DNA of 64,000 nucleotides, taken from the NCBI GenBank assembly GCA_910574455.1, contig CAJSYZ010000010.1, forward strand, positions 372,001 through 436,000, in the 5' to 3' direction. The DNA is from Trichaptum fuscoviolaceum. Its lineage: Eukaryota > Basidiomycota > Agaricomycetes > Hymenochaetales > Trichaptaceae. The position numbers and the translations under genes were made by a program. Positions 58,357 to 64,000 of this stretch are shown piece by piece (the stretch's first letter is position 1; every line of letters begins with the position of its first letter). Below the pieces are notes generated by a model. The model was not told the origin of the DNA. It saw nothing but the letters and a program-made list of their open reading frames with translations, and ran no database searches.

Positions 58357-60862
58357 TGTCGGGATCCCCCAGGACCCCAACATGTCTAAGGCAATCCCGA
58401 ACAGAACCCGGTATGCTGAAACCCGAAATCGCGACCTTGGCTAGATCCCGAAAGGATCCCCCGCTCTCTGATCCCAGAAGAACCTCTGCTTCGCCATGCA
58501 TTCTCCTGCTAAGAGTTCCGCCCTGCTATGACCTCCTCGCCCCTGCTTGTCCTCGCCCATGTCTCCTCGTCAGTCCCTCGCCTCGTCCCCGTGTCTCGAT
58601 CCATCCCTAGCCCGCCTCGTCGTTCCCCCCGACTCTAGGATGATCCCCCGCTCGCTCCCCGCTCCCGTCATGCTCTGTTCCCCGCTCCAGCGAACCCCGT
58701 ACCTCGCCATAGTCCCGAAGTCACTCACCATAGCCACAGCCATAGCCATAGCCTGCCACAGCCATAGCCATAGCCATAGCTATCCCAGACCTCGTAGGTT
58801 CTCGACTATGCCCGGATACCAGATCCCGGCCTCGCGTCCACAGTCATGAAGTGCAGTTAGGAGATTGATCCACTGCGTCCAAAGCCGACCTCTGTCTGGC
58901 CTTGAGTAAGCCAACACGACAGCAGGTCAAGGATTGCCGTCCCGCAATCCTGCCCGGTCACGAACCCTGCCCTGCGCTTGTCCTGCCACGGTGCCCTAGC
59001 TAACCCCTTCGACATCCTGTGCCTCTCGACCTGCCCTTGTTCGTCCACAGCCTGCCCCGCCAGGAATCCCGCCTCGCCGCGAACGCTGTCAAGCGTCCCC
59101 TCTGACAATCCCGCAACCCACGCTCGTTCACGGTTGGAGTCCTGTCAAGACTCCCCCACTCGTCCCGGTTGGAGTCCCGCCAAACTCCCCCCGCTCGTTT
59201 CCCGACTAGAGTCTCGCCAGACTCCCCCGCTCATTCCCGGTAGAAACCTCGCTCGCTTCCCAGTTGGAATCCCGCTCCTTTCCCCCGCACGATCCCAGTC
59301 GAAAACCCGCTCGTTTCCCGCCTCGCGTCCCGTCTCGAATCCCTGCGCAAATCCCCCGCAGGATTCCCGCCTTCGATCCCGCCGCGATTCCCATCGCAAC
59401 CCCAGCTAAGTTCCCGCTCTGATTCCCGAAAGATTCCCGCTACAATTCCCGGTCGAACCCTGTCTCGATTCCCGGTCGAAACCCGAACTCGATTCCCAGT
59501 CGAAACCCGAACTCGAAACCCGGTCGAAACCCGAACCAGATTCCCTGCATGATCCCGTCGCGAATCGCGCGAGTTTCCCGTCGTCCAAGGGAAACCCCTT
59601 AGCTTCCCCGCTCCTCGATGCTAACCTCGTCTTGAGATAGCCCCAGGTGATTGGCCTGGCCACGCACGTGCCAGCCAACTAGTCTCGTTAGTAGCGTCCT
59701 GTCCAGGCCCGCAGACCACATTCCCGCCACCCCGTGTGCGGGATTGATCTCATTGTCCGCAAGGACTCGAACCCCGTCCTTAGTCGCCCTGCCCCGCGCG
59801 CGCCTCGCGATTAGGCTTCGTTACGACATCGAAGCGCCGGCTTCTTCGAAGTTGGTCCCTGTCGATCTCCCGCGACCCTGATCCACGCCAGAAGTTGCCT
59901 GCAACTTATCCCGAGACGATGTATGCATTACATCCGCCCCCCACGTTCGTTACCCCGCTGCCTGTGCGCCAGCTTGATACCTCGCGCACAATTACATTCC
60001 TTTAGTTCTCTTTGTTTCACTTGACCATGCTTCACGCTCGTTCCCTTAGATCTTGCCCAGATGTTCCCGCACCGAATCCCGAATCCCGGATTCACGTCAC
60101 TGTATGCGCGGCCTTCGCCCGCAAGATTGTGTAACTAGTTAGTTGCGCGTTTGTGCATGCCCGTTCCCTGTAGATTCTGCCCAGTAGATAAATACCTGTC
60201 GCCACCGTAAGGAGCACTCACTTTTGTCCTCTTGTCGAGTGCTTCCTTAGGTGTGTTTCTGTCTTGTCTCTAGTGTAGTTTTACAATGCTGACTTGTCGA
60301 GTGCTTCCTTAGTGCTTCCTTAGGGAACCTCCTCCTGATACAGAAGTGTTGCCTTGAGATCCCGGTTATCCTGAGCTCTCTGCTCCCGTCCTGAGCACGC
60401 CTGCTCTCTGGCTCTCTTGTCTCTGTCTTGTCCCGGATCCCGCTCTGCGAATCCCGCTCTGAGTCTTGCCCAGAATCCCGCTCTGAGATTCCCGCCAGAA
60501 TCCGCTCTGCGATTCCCGCCAAAGTCCCGAACGATTCCCGCTCTGCGATCCCCGCACGAATCCAGATTCCCGCGCGAATCCAGATTCCCGCCAGAATCCC
60601 GCTTTGCATTTCCCCGCGTCTCGACTCTGTTCCCCCGCGCCTCGACTCTGCCTTCCCCGCCTCGACTCTGACTCCGTCCCGTCCTCGCCTTGAGCCCCCT
60701 TGCGTCTCGCCCCCGTAGCCCCGCTCCCCGCGCGACTCCGTTGGCGTTTGCAGCGTCCTTAACGGTTCCCCTTCGCCTTCTCCGCTGCCGCGCGCTCTCC
60801 CAGGCCTTGCCCCGGAAGCCGCTAACGCGCCCCGGCCCCCAGGTTCCCCCCAGGTCGTAACA
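58357..60862 (+). mobile_element. LTR-type insertion (probable long solo LTR), 2506 bp, GACTC target duplication
   Basis: Begins TGTCGGGATCCCCC and ends CAGGTCGTAACA, i.e. TG..CA, with GACTC directly on both sides (58352-58356 and 60863-60867). No second terminal repeat or coding region is visible, so I read it as a solo LTR. ATAAATAC at about 60187, followed about 30 bases on by GAGCACTCACTTTTG, would suit a TATA-type promoter and transcription start. It is strongly C/T-rich and contains many ATTCCCG, ATCCCG and AACCCG repeats (58950-59560, 60430-60600). The Ser/Arg/Pro-rich open frames within it are artefacts of that composition. Confidence 0.7.
59100..59560 (+). repeat. Degenerate TTCCCG-type repeat array in the LTR
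   Basis: Units of roughly 14 to 22 bases such as GATTCCCGGTCGAAACCCGA recur head to tail (clearest at 59465-59535), with a second array of CGCTCTGAGATTCCCGCC units at 60465-60600. They are degenerate and of variable length. Confidence 0.65.
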
Positions 60863-60867
60863 GACTC

Positions 60868-62246
60868 GGACAGTTGGAGGATCGTCTTCCCTCGGCGGAT
60901 GGGCCCTGATTTGAAGTTTATGGGGAATTATTGCTTATTACTTCAAGATGAAGCCACTTGAACTTCAGGCTGTATAATCATGGTCTTGAATCATTGTATG
61001 CGTAACAACGTTGGAAGTTAAACTTGAAGGGGACACGGAAAGTTCAAGTTGCGGAGTCATACGACTCAGCCTCCAAGTCGGATCATGATGCATTGCCATC
61101 GTTCAAGTTGAAGCTCAGGCTGCCACTGTCAGTGGCAGTGGACTCTGACCCTCCTCAGGCTCCGGTACCAAACTACCACCATGTTCGAGTAATACTGCTA
61201 TAGTAGTGGGTTTATCATAAGATACATTTCTGCAAATACTGTGAGATATATATATTGTAGACGATGCACGAAGAGGCAGCATGAAGATGGTTTACGGCAT
61301 AAAGGAAATAGGGATAGATATGTACGAGGTCTGTACAACTTGAAGGATGGGGAACGGCAAAGAAAGAACTTGAAGGACCTCCTGAAGACTCGGAGAAACA
61401 TGAAATAGAGTGGATAGAAAAGGTGAGTAAATATGAATGCAATCCAAGGAACCACAACTCATATGTACCATCATGATGATAGGCTTCGTACTACATACTA
61501 TTTCAGTGCACGCGACATCATCTCTGCTGGTCCTGGCACTGACAAACGTCAGCCTGAGCAGCTTCGTTTTCGAACTTGTTGAAGCTACAGCCTGCTAGTG
61601 ACTACTTAATTTGTCACACGTTACCCCTCATGAAGGACAGAAGGGTGTTAAAGCACTTTACCATCACATTTGAGGTCTCAAGAACTGCATAGTGATAGAA
61701 GTATGGATATCATATAAGTTTTTGAGATAATATCAAGAAAATGAGGCAGGAAAAAGTGAACAAGAGCATAGATTTTAGCTCAGCCTGCTGCCACTTCACT
61801 GGCAGTGGCAGCCTTGGTGCCAGTGCCAGTGAGCGCACAGCCAAAATCATAGGAAGGTATCCTGTGACTGCCAGTGTCACTTCAAGTTGAGTCACCGCTT
61901 TTTACACCCACCTCAGGCTGTATTGTTGAACTTGTACTTCCTCCACCGTTTTCCTCGAGGAAGCCCAAGAAACCTACGGCGACGTGGGCGAACTACACAA
62001 CCTCGCTATCGCTCGGAATTACAGGCCCAGACGAGGAACGAAATTACCTGAGCTCGAACGTTGAAAGACTCAGTGTTTAGTAGGCGATTGGAAAGTTGTC
62101 GCACCACCCCCCTCCGCGGTTCCCGGTCACTCAAAAGAAGGCGTGCTTTAAGGCGGACAGCCGCAGACTCGGACCCAAGAGGCGAAGATAGAAAGTGTGG
62201 TGGACGAGGAGGAGTGCTAGCCTGAGTGGGCTTGAAACAGTTTGAA
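60868..62246. repeat. Word-rich outer-bay DNA of element 2, no gene called
   Basis: CTTGAACTTC, GCTGCCACTGTCAGTGGCAG and CAGTGCCAGTGAG words. A plus-strand open frame at 61874-62080 (68 codons, with SSRKPKKPTATWANYTT) might be an exon, and a hydrophobic minus-strand frame at 61198-61455 is probably chance. Neither is convincing. Confidence 0.4.
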
Positions 62247-62610
62247 TGTGTCTCGATCTCTTGAAATTTCGTGAGTTCCTTCTTTCCGTTACCGATTCCG
62301 AGTCCTTGGAAATCAGGTATCACGAAGTTTTTAAATGTTTCTTCAGAGAAATGAAGACAGCTTCAAAATGACTGTGACTCGATCTCTTAAAATTTCGTGA
62401 GTTCCTTTTTTCCGTCTCCTCGGAAATCAAATATCACAAAGTCTTCACAATGCTTCTTCAGAGAAATGAAGACAGCTTCAAGATGACTGTGACTCGATCT
62501 CTTAAAATTTTGTGAGTTCTTTTTTCCGGATCAACTTCGGAAATCAGATATAACAAAGTCTCCCAATGCTTCTTCAGAGTAATGAAATCAAGAAGACGAC
62601 TTCAAGATGA
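62247..62610 (+). repeat. Three tandem copies of a ~120-bp unit
   Basis: Units start at about 62249, 62371 and 62489. Each contains CTCGATCTCTTAAAATTT, then GTGAGTTC..TTTCCG, GGAAATCA, ATCACAAAGT, TTCTTCAGAGAAATGAAGAC and CTTCAAGATGAC. The third has more changes. Each unit contains GTGAGT, CTTCAG and a possible mini-exon, so it may be a duplicated exon-intron cassette rather than silent satellite. Confidence 0.8.
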
Positions 62611-62731
62611 ACTTTACTTGATTTCGTACTAAAGCGGATTTATTCTCTTCCATCAGAATCAGAGCGCTGCGCAGTGTGACTCGGACTCGCAGGCGGTGGG
62701 CGGTGAGCGCTCTTTCGAATAATCCAGAAGA

Positions 62732-63016
62732 ATGGTTCAAACAGCTTCAAGTTATAAAAGGAGGACAAAATATCTCTTTGCTAAATATCCTATGCTCGCG
62801 CGATCATTAACTGTCATGCTACTCAACATTATAACCTTTATCCTGCGCTTCATAGCAGCATTTATGTCTAATTGCGGAGTCCGAGTCGGAGGAAGGCGCG
62901 AGTTGGACGAAGAGGACGCGATTGACAAAGGTGATTCAAGCCGTTTACTATCTCAGTACAGAATGAAAGCTGACCCTTTGTTTCCTACAGTATACGATAG
63001 ACTCGGAGAATTCTGA
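62732..63016 (+). CDS. Possible small protein with one membrane segment
   Basis: An open frame of 94 codons begins MVQTASSYKRRTKYLF and has a hydrophobic stretch (SLTVMLLNIITFILRFIAAF) followed by a charged tail (RRELDEEDAIDKGDSS). A GTGATT..TACAG pair near 62930-62990 may be an intron, in which case the tail differs. I do not recognise it. It lies just inside the outer end of element 2. Confidence 0.3.
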   Translation: MVQTASSYKRRTKYLFAKYPMLARSLTVMLLNIITFILRFIAAFMSNCGVRVGGRRELDEEDAIDKGDSSRLLSQYRMKADPLFPTVYDRLGEF

Positions 63017-63554
63017 CGCTACTAGTGGCAGCGTCGGTTGTTATGAGAGGTGTGAGGTTCGTTCAAAAAATGCTAGGGTATGTATAACTTCCTGCCTCAG
63101 CACTGTTTATTCACTTACAAGTAGTCTACCATCTTCCAGTCTCTCTCTATGATTCAGGGCTTGACTTTTCAAAATTTCCACAACAACTTAAATCGACACA
63201 GGCATGACTCAGGCTAGTACTACTCTAGTAGTAGTAGTAGTAGCGGTGCTCCTTCAAGTGCAAATTGTTTTCTCGCTTCCACCAGAACAAACATTTTACT
63301 TTACTATGAAAGATTAGAAATATCATATTGCTGGCATGTGTTTATCAGATATAATATGTATTCAAGTTGGTAAGTGCAATGATACACAGCATCAAAGTTG
63401 AGTGATGACATCCAATTTGGAGAACTTCCGTTTCGAAACTGATGCACTTATGTTGCACTTACCATTGCACTTGAACTGCCCACTGGCATGCCGGTGCTTA
63501 AACCTCACTTAATCCTGGCTTGCCGCCTGATGTACAATTCCCCTCCTTTTGCAC
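63017..63554. other. Subterminal region of element 2, no gene
   Basis: Contains a short AGTAGTAGTAGTAGTAG run (63225-63242) and two AAGTGCAA/TTGCACTT pairs (63250, 63375, 63455-63470) that may be subterminal repeats. No coding sequence is supported. Confidence 0.4.
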
Positions 63555-63704
63555 TGATTTTATCCTGAAACGCCGTGTTTTAAGGCCATCAGGCAGCCAG
63601 ACAACCCTTCAGGCAGGCGTGGCAGCGCTTCGACCCATTTAAGAAAGCTTCAGGGCGCGCCAGGACGCGCCAGTCGCCGTAAGCAAAAGGAAGTTTCCCT
63701 GATG
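63555..63704 (-). repeat. Outer terminal inverted repeat of element 2
   Basis: Reverse-complemented it begins CATCAGGGAAACTTCC, TTTTGCTTACGGCGACTGG, then CGCGTCCTGG, and shares the CTGAAGGGTTG and CTGATGGCCT blocks with 3151-3300. It is less like the inner end (GGGGATCTTC), so outer and inner ends are distinguishable. Confidence 0.75.
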
Positions 63705-64000
63705 CAACTGTAACGACTGGTTTACGAGTCTAATATGGCATCTTTGATGCAACAAAGTACGGCCAAATATTAACTTTCAAGTCTTTCGCTTATTGAGAAA
63801 ATTAGTCCCAATTGCGCCTGTTGTAAATGACGACAGATACTATGAGCTGAGCCGCAGAGCACCCTTGTGAAAGCTCACCAGCTCGTTTATGAAGCACTGT
63901 AAACTTGAGCTCAAGAACAAGCAATCTTTTTTCCGTACTTTGAAAACAAGGAGATCATTATTGAACGGACATAATACTTTCAGTAAGAATCATGAACGAT
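63705..64000. other. Right flank outside element 2
   Basis: Begins CAACTGTAACGACTGG, then TTTACGAGTCTAAT. The motif also occurs, inverted, in the spacer at 32643-32672. TGTAACG at 63709 could be an LTR start. The rest shows no gene. Confidence 0.4.

Larger units (their letters stand above)
33228..63704 (-). mobile_element. Element 2: inverted second copy of the giant element, 30.5 kb
   Basis: Bounded by CATCAGGGGATCTTC at 33228 and the reverse complement of CATCAGGGAAACT at 63704. Relative to element 1 the whole order is reversed: gene D (minus), Plavaka transposase (plus, split by a hAT-like element), gene B (minus), gene A (plus), then an outer bay with a MITE, a protease gene and a 2.5 kb LTR-type insertion. 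Removing the three clear nested insertions leaves about 23.6 kb. All four core genes are disrupted here. Protein-level divergence from element 1 (many substitutions in A and B, few in the transposase zinc-finger region) indicates two separate family members rather than a recent duplication. No target duplication was found. Confidence 0.7.

Noticed and set aside
58413..60671. Ser/Pro/Arg-rich open frames in the C/T-rich insertion
   Set aside because: Composition-driven and repeat-derived, with no consistent frame across the repeat arrays.
62247..62610. CRISPR-like array
   Set aside because: The repeat copies are adjacent, diverge along their length and have no unique spacers. The genome is eukaryotic.
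3151..63704. Polinton/Maverick or giant virus integration
   Set aside because: No family B DNA polymerase, capsid, packaging ATPase or retroviral-type integrase is visible. The only recombinase is the Plavaka transposase.
3151..63704. Starship element
   Set aside because: Starships carry a DUF3435 tyrosine recombinase at one end and lack this type of terminal repeat. Neither feature fits here.

Overview
The window is nuclear DNA from a basidiomycete fungus, most likely an agaricomycete. The evidence is intron-rich genes with short introns of roughly 45 to 110 bases, a DUF6533-type fungal membrane protein gene at the left edge, a decayed group III hybrid histidine kinase, and two Plavaka-type transposases, a family known mainly from mushroom-forming fungi. 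No rRNA, tRNA, CRISPR array or bacterial-style operon was seen.

The main structure is an inverted pair of very large transposon-like elements. Element 1 (3151-32228, 29.1 kb) and element 2 (33228-63704, 30.5 kb) face each other across a 1 kb spacer. All four ends read CATCAGGG inwards and continue into a similar sequence. From the outer end inwards each element has a variable outer bay of 8 to 10 kb, then the same four genes in the same order and relative orientation: gene A (coiled-coil), gene B (unknown, about 570 codons), a Plavaka transposase, and gene D (coiled-coil, micro-exons, acidic tail). The bays differ: element 1 holds a decayed histidine kinase and an intact-looking DEDDy 3'-5' exonuclease gene, element 2 holds a trypsin-like protease gene. 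This looks like a cargo-carrying giant DNA transposon with a conserved core and an exchangeable end.

The copies are decaying independently. Element 1 has an intact gene B and a nearly intact gene A, a one-base deletion in the transposase, and a nonsense codon plus a fresh LTR retrotransposon in gene D. Element 2 has a nonsense codon and a hexanucleotide expansion in gene A, two frameshifts in gene B, a 3.8 kb hAT-like insertion plus a small deletion in the transposase, and a frameshift in gene D. Each copy therefore supplies the empty site or intact frame against which the other's damage can be read.

Nested insertions are well preserved: a non-autonomous LTR retrotransposon with two 602-base LTRs and a CGCAG target duplication (26636-30352), a hAT-like element with 50-base inverted ends, an 8-base duplication and a captured HSP70 fragment (39632-43401), a TA-flanked MITE (54646-55277), a second MITE (14994-15376) and a TG..CA element with a GACTC duplication (58357-60862). 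Intergenic DNA is dominated by a small set of self-complementary words (TTCAAGTTGAA, ACTAGTAGT, CCACTGGCAGTG, CTGAGCCTGAG, GACTCGGAGTC). Outside the elements are two ordinary host-type genes (1-1116 and 1381-2678), and a phosphotransferase gene fragment in the spacer.
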